The position numbers and the translations under genes are program-made. From assembly GCA_017654935.2 (NCBI GenBank), contig CM065700.1, positions 42,248,665 to 42,312,664 of the forward strand: a stretch of 64,000 nucleotides of DNA. The letters run 5' to 3'. The notes below the pieces were generated by a model. That model was given only the letters and a program-made list of their open reading frames with translations. It was not told the DNA's origin and made no database searches. Each line of letters opens with the position of its first letter. Within the stretch, counting starts at the first letter, position 1. This DNA comes from Phymorhynchus buccinoides (Eukaryota > Mollusca > Gastropoda > Neogastropoda > Raphitomidae). This document shows positions 11,178-20,498 of this stretch, piece by piece.

Positions 11178-14100
11178 GCGTTCACGCATGTTTGTACAAG
11201 TGTATGCTTGTGTGTGTGTGTGTGTGTGTTTCAGTGAGAATGTGTTTCTGTGCGTTTGATGAAATGTGTATGTTTCTCTGTGTGTATGTCTGTGTGCAAG
11301 AATGTGTTCACTCGCGTGCGTGCGTGCGTGCATGCATGTGTGTGTGTGTGTCAGTGTGCGTGTGTGTCAGTGTGCGTGTGTGCATGTCTGTGAGTGTCTC
11401 AATGCTGAATGTAAAGCGCTTTGTGCTCGATGAAAAAGCGCTATATAAATATCCGTTTATTATTATTATTTCATGTACTGATGATATGTTTACAGGTTAA
11501 TTCAAGTTCCCAGTTATCATCAATGGACTGGTGGATTTACTCAGAGACGAAGATGCCAACATTCGTCAAGTTTTACCATTATATTTATTGTTGCATTTTA
11601 TTATGATATTTACAGGTAAATTCAGGTTCCTAGTCATCATGATCAAAGACTGGTTGACTTACTCACGAGACGTGGATGCCAACATTCTTCATGTTTTATT
11701 ATTATTGTTGTGCTTTATTATGATATTTACAGGTAAATTCAGGTTCCCTGTCATCATCAACGGACTGGTTGACTTACTCAGAGACGAAGACGCCAACATT
11801 CTTCATGTTTTATTATTATTGTTGTGCTTTATTATGATATTTACAGGTAAATTCAGGTTCCCTGTCATCATCAACGGACTGGTTGACTTACTCAGAGACG
11901 AAGACGCCAACATTCTTCATGTTTTATTATTATTGTTGTGCTTTATTATGATATTTACAGGTAAATTCAGGTTCCCTGTCATCATCAACGGACTGGTTGA
12001 CTTATATTCTTCATGTTTTATTCAGGTTCCCTGTCATCATCAACGGAGGTTCCCTGTCATCATCAACGGACTGGTTGACTTACTCAGAGACGAAGACGCC
12101 AACATTCTTCATGTTTTATTATTATTGTTGTGCTTTATTATGATATTTACAGGTAAATTCAGGTTCCCTGTCATCATCAACGGACTGGTTGACTTACTCA
12201 GAGACGAAGACGCTAACATTCGCGCTGTTGCTGCCATTGCTTTGGCACACGCAGGTAACGAAGAATTATTATTTACTTATTTCGCACCCTGTTAAAACAC
12301 ACCATGTTTACTTCAGTGCTATTATTTAAAGACCCACTGACCCAGCAAAGTTAAATCCCTTTTTTTTTTTTCTGGACAGGTGTGACCCACATACAACTTT
12401 CCCCGAATTCAAAACGAGACTGCTCTTCAAAGTGATGTTTCATTTTGAATTTGGGGTAATTTGTGTGGGCCAAAATAAGATTTCTAACCACCGATAAGAG
12501 GGAAAACACGTGAAAATGCTGATTTTCACACGTGGCATGGTGGGTCTTTAACGGATGATTTTCTTATGTATCATTGTACGTACTGTATCTGCTTCAAAAT
12601 GTTCTGTTGCATTTTGCGTTTCTTCCGTTGTTTATAGTCCTCCATATCCCAATGTTTAGGGATGAAAGGAATGAAATTGAAGTTCAAATTGAATTGTTGG
12701 TGGACCTTTATTTCTCCGTTTTCATGGAAGAAAATATTTCACTGTGATATTTGTCATACACAGAGGTCACATCAAAGGGACAGCACTGGATAATTTTCTA
12801 TGCAAGAGTTTGACTTGAATCACTTATGTTCTTTTTGGGGGGGTGGGGCGGTGGGGGGGGGGGGGGGGAGGCTGAGGGAGGGAGGGAGAGTCAGAGTGAA
12901 CGTCTGTCCTTGAGAATGATTTATGTATTGTTGACACCTATGTCAATTCACTAAAAGGCATCAAATGAGGGTCTGTTATCTAATGACCTTAAGTTCTTAA
13001 TTTTGGGAGGTAAGAATAGGCCCTATTTTATGGATGTCAAAAAGGAATCCCAAATGTCGCTGATGAAATCTTTTCTCTACCCAGGTAAGTTCAGTGGCAA
13101 GTTTTGGCTGAAAAATGGCTGGCGTTGAAAGGGTTAAAAAAAAATCAAATCAAAAAATCAAAATTATGATCATTATTTGTTCTGTTCAGGCAAAGAGCAC
13201 AAGGACACGGTGAAACATCTTGTAGAGTTACTGGAAGACGAAGACAGGCTGGTCAGGGAGAGTGCGTGCCTGTCCCTGGGATTCCTCAAGGCTGGAAATG
13301 CTGTGGACGACATTGTCGACAGATGGTAAGACTCTTGATTTGTCGACATATGGTAAGACTCTTGATTGTCGACAGATGGTAAGACTTCGAAAGATGGTAA
13401 GACTCTTGATTGTCGACATATGGTAAGACTCTTGATTGTCGACATATGGTAAGACTCTTGATTGTCGACATATGGTAAGACTCTTGATTGTCGACATATG
13501 GTAAGACTCTTGATTGTCGACATATGGTAAGACTCTTGATTGTCGACAGATGGTAAGACTCTTGATTGTCGACATATGGTAAGACTCTTGATTGTCGACA
13601 TATGGTAAGACTCTTGATTGTCGACATATGGTAAGACTCTTGATTGTCGACATATGGTAAGACTCTTGACTCTTTGTGGACAGATGGTAAGACTCTTGAT
13701 TGTCGACATATGGTAAGACTCTTGATTGTCGACATATGGTAAGACTCTTGATTGTGGACAGATGGTAAGACTCTTGATTGTGGACAGATGGTAAGACTGT
13801 TGATTGTGGACAGATGGTAAGACTGTTGATTGTGGACAGATGGTAAGACTGTTGATTGTGGACAGATGGTAAGACTGTTGATTGTGGACAGATGGTAAGA
13901 CTGTTGATTGTGGACAGATGGTAAGACTCTTGATTGTGGACAGATGGTAAGACTGTTGATTGTGGACAGATGGTAAGACTCTTGATTGTGGACAGATGGT
14001 AAGACTCTTGATTGTGGACAGATGGTAAGACTCTTGATTGTGGACAGATGGTAAGACTCTTGATTGTGGACAGATGGTAAGACTCTTGATTGTGGACAGA

Positions 14101-15205
14101 TGGTAAGACTCTTGATTGTGGACAGATGGTAAGACTCTTGATTGTGGACAGATGGTAAGACTCTTGATTGTGGACAGATGGTAAGACTCTTGATTGTCGA
14201 CATATGGTAAGACTCTTGATTGTCGACATATGGTAAGACTCTTGATTGTCGACAGATGGTAAGACTCTTGATTGTCGACATATGGTAAGACTCTTGATTG
14301 TCGACATATGGTAAGACTCTTGATTGTGGACAGATGGTAAGACTCTTGATTGTGGACAGATGGTAAGACTCTTGATTGTGGACAGATGGTAAGACTCTTG
14401 ATTGTGGACAGATGGTAAGACTCTTGATTGTGGACAGATGGTAAGACTCTTGATTGTGGACAGATGGTAAGACTCTTGATTGTCGACATATGGTAAGACT
14501 CTTGATTGTCGACATATGGTAAGACTCTTGATTGTCGACATATGGTAAGACTCTTGATTGTGGACAGATGGTAAAACTCTTGATTGTGGACAGATGGTAA
14601 GACTCTTGATTGTGGACAGATGGTAAAACTCTTGATTGTGGACAGATGGTAAGACTCTTGATTGTGGACATATGGTAAGACTCTTGATTGTCCACAGATG
14701 GTAAAACTCTTGATTGTGGACAGATGGTAAGACTCTTGATTGTGGACAGATGGTAAGACTGTTGATTGTGGACAGATGGTAAGACTCTTGATTGTCCACA
14801 GATGGTAAGACTCTTTGTTGTTGACAGATGGTAAGACTTGATTGTCTACAGCAAAGTCAGGGGCAAAATTGTGGTCTAAGGGAGCGAAGCCAGTGTAGAA
14901 GTGACCAAGGTATTGTGTGCACACAGATTTACTTCCCTTGAAGCAAATGCATCAAATTGACAGCTATCTATTAATTCCGGACATATATGGCCGGAACGAC
15001 TTGACTGAGTTAACAATACACAAATGTAAACAGTATATCATCAATTTCTGCCCTACTTTTTTCCAGGCGTAATGATCCCATCTCGACGGTGCGTGAGGCG
15101 GCTGAGCTGGCACTGAGCAAGATGAACGTGCCGGAGGCCCAGCGCTGCATCAAAGTCACGCAGATCCTGTCCAGCGAGATGTCCGCCCTCAAGCCCAAAG
15201 AATAA
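5308..15205 (+). CDS. TIR-like plus HEAT-repeat protein, seven coding exons, 434 aa
   Basis: Exons 5308-5383, 6931-7028, 9100-9245, 10104-10711, 12153-12254, 13190-13325 and 15067-15205 all have GT-AG borders and join in phase to 434 codons plus TAA. Residues 8-140 look like a TIR domain: a beta-A strand (EEVVIGYN), a BB-loop-like stretch (WYADPRSDP), a [10 protein letters not shown] strand, and Glu76 in LQEQL, where NADase TIRs carry the catalytic Glu. Residues about 140-200 are a Ser/Thr/Pro/Gly-rich linker. Residues about 201-309 (starting WDRHFNGQ...IKWAEF) are helical and unrecognised. Residues 310-434 form about three HEAT repeats ([40 protein letters not shown]). An innate-immune or NAD-signalling scaffold role is inference. 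Four exon edges carry tandem arrays of their own splice sites. Confidence 0.82.
5503..5812 (-). repeat. Dispersed repeat R1 (about 320 bp)
   Basis: Runs in reverse from CCCGTGGGGATACCGGGG to AAGAAGAAG. Shared blocks: CTTCTGGAAGTTCTGTGCTT, CTAATCTGTCACTCTC, CAGCATGACGCATCT. Ten or so copies occur in the window. Confidence 0.85.
5811..5890. mobile_element. MITE family 4 fragment
   Basis: TTTTCGGACTAATAAGGCAG and GACTGAGACCCATGCACC match the left end of family 4. Confidence 0.5.
6430..6768 (+). repeat. Dispersed repeat R1
   Basis: CTTCTTCTTCTTCGATCGCT to GGTATCCCCACGGGGG, full length, about 650 bp from an inverted copy at 5503-5812. Confidence 0.87.
6796..6841. repeat. GT microsatellite
   Basis: About 23 GT units, 90 bp before the exon 2 acceptor. 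Confidence 0.95.
6931..7028 (+). CDS. TIR-HEAT gene exon 2
   Basis: Acceptor CTATTCCAG|GT and donor ATG|GTAAGT. It encodes residues 26-58 ([19 protein letters not shown]...AILACM), the TIR beta-B and BB-loop region. It ends phase 0. A GT microsatellite lies upstream in the intron. Confidence 0.82.
7678..7755 (+). repeat. CACATGCATG/CATTCACACATA minisatellite
   Basis: Short imperfect tandem repeats of CACACATACATTCACACATA. Confidence 0.85.
7940..8152 (-). repeat. Dispersed repeat R1, truncated
   Basis: TACTGTCATCTACTATCTTT to GCGATCGAAGAAAAAGAAG. It lacks the CCCGGGG end and lies just before the exon 3 acceptor array. Confidence 0.8.
8174..9167 (+). repeat. Nine-copy tandem array spanning the exon 3 acceptor
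   Basis: Nine units of 106-112 bp, each with a GAT microsatellite, CATGGCGACGATAATGATG, TTATTTCAG and the first 60 nt of exon 3. Exon-like parts begin near 8240, 8349, 8455, 8561, 8667, 8776, 8882, 8994 and 9100. Length differences come from the number of GAT triplets. Each copy keeps a functional-looking acceptor, but the copies are out of phase and use of an upstream one gives a premature stop. Confidence 0.95.
9100..9245 (+). CDS. TIR-HEAT gene exon 3
   Basis: The acceptor TTATTTCAG|GTGTAC is the last of nine tandem copies of this junction. Only this copy continues from LQEQL into [14 protein letters not shown]; the others run into GAT repeats. It encodes residues 59-106, including candidate catalytic Glu76. 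The donor GC|GTAAG is followed 5 bp later by a piggyBac-type MITE. Confidence 0.8.
9251..9539 (+). mobile_element. piggyBac-type MITE family 1, copy at the exon 3 donor
   Basis: TTAACCCTTTCACCGTCAAT ... GGCGGCGAAAGGG TTAA. The first 45 bp are tandemly repeated (9251 and 9296). It starts 5 bp after the donor GT and shares its right TTAA with the next copy. Confidence 0.85.
9536..9782 (+). mobile_element. piggyBac-type MITE family 1, back-to-back copy
   Basis: TTAACCCTTTCACCGCCAAT ... TGGCGGCGAAAGGGTTAA. Same orientation as the 9251-9539 copy, abutting it. Confidence 0.88.
10104..10711 (+). CDS. TIR-HEAT gene exon 4
   Basis: Acceptor TTTTCCACAG|CAAACT; donor AGCCTGG|GTGAGC. It encodes the end of the TIR domain ([17 protein letters not shown]), the low-complexity linker and the unrecognised middle domain beginning at Trp201. 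Four more copies of its donor edge follow in tandem. Reading past the first donor meets TGA at 10744. Confidence 0.82.
10699..11108 (+). repeat. Five-copy 82-bp array spanning the exon 4 donor
   Basis: Units start near 10699 (the real exon end), 10781, 10863, 10945 and 11027. Each contains CATTCAGAGCCTGG|GTGAGCCGG, so the last exon bases and the donor are repeated intact. Confidence 0.93.
11478..12254 (+). repeat. Six-copy array spanning the exon 5 acceptor, mostly in frame
   Basis: Copies of TTTACAG|GT(A/T)AATTCA(G/A)GTTCC start exon-like sequence at 11496, 11616, 11733, 11847, 11961 and 12153. Two truncated pieces lie at about 12018-12070. Main unit 114 bp (38 codons). From 11616 to 12254 the exon frame is open. 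Confidence 0.93.
12153..12254 (+). CDS. TIR-HEAT gene exon 5
   Basis: Acceptor GATATTTACAG|GTAAATTC; donor GCAG|GTAACG. It encodes the first HEAT repeat ([20 protein letters not shown]). It is the last copy of an acceptor-spanning array. Acceptors at 11616, 11733, 11847 and 11961 would extend the exon in phase with no stop. Confidence 0.78.
12328..12552. mobile_element. MITE family 8, diverged copy in intron 5 of the TIR-HEAT gene
   Basis: AAAGACCCACTGACC ... ACACGTGGCATGG, TGGGTCTTTAA, with internal ATAAGAGGGAAAACACGTG. Confidence 0.6.
12926..13137 (+). mobile_element. piggyBac-type MITE family 1, 5'-truncated
   Basis: It starts inside the family at CTATGTCAATTCACTAAAAG and ends TGGCGTTGAAAGGGTTAA. 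Lies 52 bp before the exon 6 acceptor. Confidence 0.75.
13190..13325 (+). CDS. TIR-HEAT gene exon 6
   Basis: Acceptor TCTGTTCAG|GCAAAG; donor GACAGATG|GTAAGA. It encodes the second HEAT repeat ([19 protein letters not shown]). The donor is the first of about 58 near-identical donors in a 26-bp array. Use of a later donor would read into TAA directly after Trp. Confidence 0.82.
13312..14840 (+). repeat. About 58-copy 26-bp array spanning the exon 6 donor
   Basis: The unit is approximately ATTGTSGACAKATG|GTAAGACTSTTG. It repeats the last about 12 bases of exon 6 and the first about 14 of the intron. Unit variants (TCGACATA, TCGACAGA, TGGACAGA, GACTGTTG) occur in runs, indicating block-wise expansion. 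Confidence 0.95.
15067..15205 (+). CDS. TIR-HEAT gene exon 7 (stop)
   Basis: Acceptor CTTTTTTCCAG|GCGTAATG. It encodes the last HEAT repeat ([17 protein letters not shown]) and the tail ending SALKPKE. The TAA stop at 15203-15205 overlaps an AATAAA at 15201-15206. Confidence 0.82.
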
Positions 15206-15666
15206 AGCGTGACGCTTACACCGTAATAGACGATTTTCTGAAAAAAACTAGGGGAGAGCACTTTGTGAAAATTAGTTGTTTGCCTCCATTACTCGGTCAA
15301 ATACCATAGCGACAATGCCACAATGGCGTCGAAGCTTGAAACCGCAGGATGCGAGTCAGCGACTTGCGAACATTTTGTAGAAAAATAAGGGGTGGCCAGT
15401 TGCTACAAAGTGATAGAACTTGCAAACTATGACGTAAAAATATAAATGACATCAATTTCAGAATGACGCACTGCGTTCTACATGCTGTGTGTCTCCTCAA
15501 ACACAAGAATCGAGGGCTGGGGATTTACCTGATGGCAGAGTAACTTCCCCTGTTTGACCGATTGAATTAGGCAAGATAACTCCTACACACCATGAAATTA
15601 CTCCCCTTAATTATTTCCGAACAATTCCTATTGCCTGTTTATGCCCTCAAACCCAAAGAATAAGTG
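15183..15666 (+). repeat. Duplicated stop-codon end of exon 7
   Basis: CCGCCCTCAAGCCCAAAGAA plus TAA at the end of the gene recurs at about 15643-15664 as TGCCCTCAAACCCAAAGAA plus TAA. The two copies are separated by about 440 bp of repeat-like sequence. Confidence 0.7.
15222..15640 (+). repeat. Dispersed 3'-flank repeat, copy 1
   Basis: It shares TAATAGACGATTTYTGAAAA, CTAGGGGAGAGCACT, CTCCATTACTCGGTC, AATGGCGTCGAA and AACTTCCCCTGTTTGA with 37345-37830. This copy follows directly on the TIR-HEAT stop codon. Confidence 0.7.
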
Positions 15667-15751
15667 GTGTTGTTTTTTAATTCCTTTTTTTTGCACTCCC
15701 AAATTTGGGAGAATGGGAATTCATTGCAGCAGGAACACAAAGCCCATGTGT

Positions 15752-15998
15752 TTAACCCTTCCACCGCCAAAGTCGCATTTTAGCACCACAGTGATTTAAC
15801 ACCTATGTTACTAAAAGGCATCAAATTGGGGTCCATTATCCAAATACCCTATTGTCTTAAGTTTTGGGAAGTAAGGATAGGTCTTATTGTATATACGTCA
15901 CAGAAGAATCCCCAATACTGCAGACTGAATTTGTTCTCTACCAAAGTAAATTAAATGGAAATTTTTGTCTGAAATATGGCTGGCGGGGAAAGGGTTAA
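15752..15998 (+). mobile_element. piggyBac-type MITE family 1
   Basis: TTAACCCTTCCACCGCCAAA ... TGGCGGGGAAAGGGTTAA, 247 bp including TTAA. Confidence 0.85.
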
Positions 15999-16021
15999 CA
16001 GAATGTTGAATCATGCTAATT

Positions 16022-16356
16022 CTTTCTTCTTCTTCTTCTTTGATTGCTCAGACAGTTTCCTGTCAATTATGAGCGCAGATGCGTCATGCTGCCGTTATGT
16101 GCCTAAGTAAGAAATAATTAGGCCCAGCATGTCCGACTTCGGCTGGAGGAAGTCTTTTTGAAAGCGTTTCTTGAAAAAAAGGCAGGAGAATGGACCGGAA
16201 AAGCAGAAAGATAGTAGATCACTAGATGACAGCAAGCAGAGGGAAAAGGCAGAGTCAAAGAGAGTGACAGATTAGAGGAAGTTACAAGCACAGAACTTCC
16301 AGAAGGTGGGGGAACTATTTATACAAAAGACCCCCCCGGTATCCCCGTGGGGGGAA
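16022..16356 (+). repeat. Dispersed repeat R1
   Basis: TTCTTCTTCTTCTTTGATTG to GGTATCCCCGTGGGG. Confidence 0.87.
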
Positions 16357-16721
16357 AGCAAGTTAATAAGACCCCTTAAAATATCCAGGAGACCCTGTAA
16401 ATAAATGTTGAGGCATACATTGTGCGCTGATTCTGTCCCGATTTTGAAGACAGAATTAACGCTGTTCCGATAGTTTGTTCATTGAAACATTGCCCCTTCC
16501 TCTTTGTTTTTTTTCCCTTTTTCAGTTCCACTTTTGTTTTTAGACAAATAATCATGTTTCTTTTGCAAATATTTATTATAAGGATTGAGGAAAAAACACC
16601 TTAATAATTCTATCTGTATGTATTGGTTGTGGTTACGGAATAGGTATGCTTATAGTTCTGTATCAGTTACGTTGAAGGAGCCTATGAAGGCTATTACTCA
16701 ACGGAAAGGGGAGAGCGCTTT

Positions 16722-17612
16722 GCGAGTCTAAAAGTACTGTTCTCATGGTATGACTGAGTTTAAAATTCTGTCCTGATGTTATGACAGTGAGTTTAAAATA
16801 CTGTCCTGATGGTATGACTGAGTTTAAAATACTGTCCTGATGTTATGACAGTGAGTTTAAAATACTGTCCTGATGGTATGACAGTGAGTTTAAAATACTG
16901 TCCTGATGGTATGACTGAGTTTAAAATTCTGTCCTGATGTTATGACAGTGAGTTTAAAACTACTGTCCTGATGTTATGACAGTGAGTTTAAAATACTGTC
17001 CTGATGGTATGACTGAGTTTAAAATTCTGTCCTGATGTTATGACAGTGAGTTTAAAATACTGTCCTGATGGTATGACTGAGTTTAAAATTCTGTCCTGAT
17101 GTTATGACAGTGAGTTTAAAATACTGTCCTGATGGTATGACAGTGAGTTTAAAATACTGTCCTGATGGTATGACAGTGAGTTTAAAATACTGTCCTGATG
17201 GTATGACAGTGAGTTTAAAATACTGTCCTGATGGTATGACAGTGAGTTTAAAATACTGTCCTGATGGTATGACAGTGAGTTTAAAATACTGTCCTGATGG
17301 TATGACAGTGAGTTTAAAATACTGTCCTGATGGTATGACAGTGAGTTTAAAATACTGTCCTGATGGTATGACAGTGAGTTTAAAATACTGTCCTGATGGT
17401 ATGACAGAGAGTTTAAAATTACTGTCCTGATGGTATGACAGCGAGTTTAAAATACTGTCCTGATGGTATGACAGCGAGTTTAAAATACTGTCCTGATGGT
17501 ATGACAGAGAGTTTAAAATTACTGTTCTGATGTTATGACAGCGAGTTTAAAATACTGTCCTGATGGTATGACAGAGAGTTTAAAATACTGTCCTGATGGT
17601 ATGAGAGTAAGA
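16722..17612 (+). repeat. 32-bp minisatellite, about 27 copies
   Basis: The unit is roughly GAGTTTAAAATACTGTCC followed by TGATGGTATGACAGT. Variants with TGTTATGAC or ACTGAGTT alternate on the left side, and the right part is more homogeneous. A short open frame at 17104-17430 is a by-product. Confidence 0.93.
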
Positions 17613-18286
17613 CAATGCACTCCGGCTAGACAAGCCCCGACCGGCACAGCTCCTGCCCTTCATTTACCACTACTCTGATCTATGGCCCCATCATATAGTT
17701 ATATATTAAATCTGTGTGTTCGCTGTTGTACAGTTTACTTTGTGACGGTTATATCTTGACCAGAAATTGTTTTAGACCCAAATAATATCGTATTGTTGTT
17801 AAGTTGCGAATTAGCCAGTTGAGTTATGGCTAAGCTTGCTTTGTGATGGTTGCATTTAAAACATTGAACATCCTACTTGTGGTCAGATATGGTCTTGCCA
17901 TTTTGTTGGCAATTAGCCAGTTTTTGTTGCTGTTTTGAAATTAGCTGATAACAGGCTTATGAATGGATAAAATCCTTTCCAAATTTTGAATATTAGCAGT
18001 TTGTTCGCATCATAGAATAATAGTTTCTTTACAGATAGATCTCTGATGTTTTTAATTTTTTATTTCAAAGATTCAGATCTGCTGGTTATTCTAATTGAAT
18101 GGCAACTACTCAAGTCTTGGATTCCCCCTCCCCCCTTTCTCTTTCAATGCTGAGGTTAAATGGTACTACGCTGAAAGATGCATTATAATTATGGTTTGTG
18201 TGATTTTTGTGTTAAGCGGTGGGAACCACGTATTTGGTGATTGTTACTTTTTCTTAAGACATCCAATGTTATCGTTATACATCTGC
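17613..18286. other. AT-rich sequence, no gene seen
   Basis: No exon-like open frame with credible splice sites and no recognised repeat. Confidence 0.6.
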
Positions 18287-18994
18287 AGGGCCTGCATTCA
18301 CATTGAGATAGTACGAGACTTATCATCATGATATCTTAGAAGTCCTTCTAAAGTCCTATTAAATCCTACTTTAGAACGACTTCTAAGATATGATGATAAG
18401 TCTCGTACTATCTCAATGTACTATCTCACTGTGAATACAGGCCCAGGACTTCTAAGATATCATGATGATAAGGCTCATATTATCTCAATGTGAATACAGG
18501 CCCAGGACTTCTAAGATATGATGATAAGTCTCGTACTATCTCAATGTACTATCTCACTGTGAATACAGGCCCAGGACTTCTAAGATATCATGATGATAAG
18601 TCTCATACTATCTCAATGTGAATACAGGCCCAGGACTTCTAAGATATCATGATGATAAGGCTCATATTATCTCAATGTGAATACAGGCCCAGGACTTCTA
18701 AGATATGATGATAAGTCTCGTACTATCTCAATGTACTATCTCACTGTGAATACAGGCCCAGGACTTCTAAGATATCATGATGATAAGGCTCATATTATCT
18801 CACTGTGAATACAGGCCCAGGACTTCTAAGATATAATGATGATAAGGCTCATATTATCTCACTGTGAATACAGGCCCAGGACTTCTAAGATATCATGATG
18901 ATAAGGCTCATATTATCTCAATGTGAATACAGGCCCAGGACTTCTAAGATATGATGATAAGTCTCATATTATCTCAATGTGAATACAGGCTGGG
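18287..18994 (+). repeat. Foldback element with its right arm tandemly amplified
   Basis: 18287-18440 is a hairpin: CCTGCATTCACATTGAGATA pairs with TATCTCAATG...GTGAATACAGG. After it, the right arm (GGCCCAGGACTTCTAAGATA, ATGATGATAAG, TATCTCAATGTGAATACA) is repeated about ten times with length variants. Confidence 0.85.
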
Positions 18995-20498
18995 GCCCCC
19001 CAAAGTTTCTTTTTCTTTTTGTTGTTGCTGTTGCATATTCAGGTATGCATTCTACTTGTAAATCTGTGATTCTTCTGCATACCTTGTTACCTGTCAATCT
19101 ATGTACCTTTTTAAATGTCTGTGGATACGTTTTGTAGGGGGCACTTATTGATATGGTGGTACCTCCTAAGGATAGAGATCTCTATCTTAAGAGCAGATAA
19201 TCCGACCGCTTTAAAACTTTCAACATGGATACTGCTGGTAGAGGGCCGTAACTGTATAGTATATAATTACAAAGAAAATGTTTATACCTTTGGCTAAATA
19301 GTCAGAATTTATTTTTTCAAAAGGTACAAATTGCAAGACCTGTTAACGTAATTCATACCACCAAGTTACTGATATCATGCCAGGGGGTTTATAGTACTAA
19401 TTTAATGGTAGGATGCTTGACTTGACATTAACTATAGGCCATTCTTTCTTCTAAATGTTCCTGTTAGTCTCTGTGACGTCAAAATAATTCTTGTGTCATT
19501 TTCTCATCAAAAGTTTGATGTCACATATAACAGGCTTCTGAATGCCTTGGTGTGTCTGCGCCATTCAAAATATGTAGGATGTACGAATTACGTGATAGTG
19601 GTACGAATTACGTGACTATGGCCCTATTAGTTTTGTTTTGAATATTTTCATTTACAAAATGGACAGCATGGACCCTAAGACTTTTTTTTAAGTGGCATGT
19701 CCAGTTTTAATCTTTGTATTGGTGCATTGAATAACAAATTAAAAAAAAGCATTGCAAAAATAACATCAGATGCTGTTCTAATGAAATTTCGTTTGCCTTG
19801 CAAAGGGTTTTCCGCTTTGTTGCATTTTGGTTGTGATAAAATATTTCCCTTCCCCTGTCCAAACTTCAAACACAAATATAAACCTCCAATCTTCTACCGT
19901 TTGGTAGGAAACAGATGGTATGAACTGCGTGGCATGTACCATATCAATAAGTCTCCCCTATGTGTTTGTGCATGAATTTAAGTGCGATTGATTTGATTAT
20001 AGATTTCACTGCCCTTGTCCGGATCAAGTCAAGTGGGTTTGTTATGCTTTTTTTTGGTAGCCCTTACCATTTCTTTCAAAAGAGTAAAGTTAGTCTTGAA
20101 GGCATCTATCTGAATTCTGAAATGATTAATTTTCCATGTAACAATTTCTATGCCCACGCACGCACAGACTCATACTTTGTACATAACACTGAAGTGACAG
20201 TGATAAAAAAATGTTATATATTTTCACCATACTGGTAAAGAAAACGTACTCAGAATTTTTTGTCACGAATTATGGTACTAAAGAATATTCAGATTCCAAT
20301 GGATTAGAAAAACTAAGTTTTTTACTTTTTTTGGTCTATATTTTTGTGATTTTAAATATATTATAAACTATTTGTTGTATTTTCATATGGCGTAGATGTG
20401 ATAATTTTAACTACATGTAGGTATCTTTTATTCGTTTCAGAATCCCCTGTGGTGGTGTTGTTAATCTTATTACTTTTGTGTATTAATAATACTGTAAT
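18995..20498. other. AT-rich sequence, no gene seen
   Basis: No supported exon or repeat family member. Short open frames here lack splice context and coding bias. Confidence 0.55.

Noticed and set aside
11531..12295. Independent 254-codon gene
   Set aside because: It is the in-frame exon 5 array read through the introns. It has no own start and is treated as possible alternative exon sequence.
13312..14840. CRISPR-like array
   Set aside because: Repeats are directly adjacent with no unique spacers, the unit contains an exon edge, and the genome is eukaryotic.
13173..14924. Three overlapping minus-strand open frames of 469-583 codons
   Set aside because: They are by-products of the 26-bp exon 6 donor array, whose unit lacks stops in all three minus frames. 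The protein is a simple repeat of one phrase.
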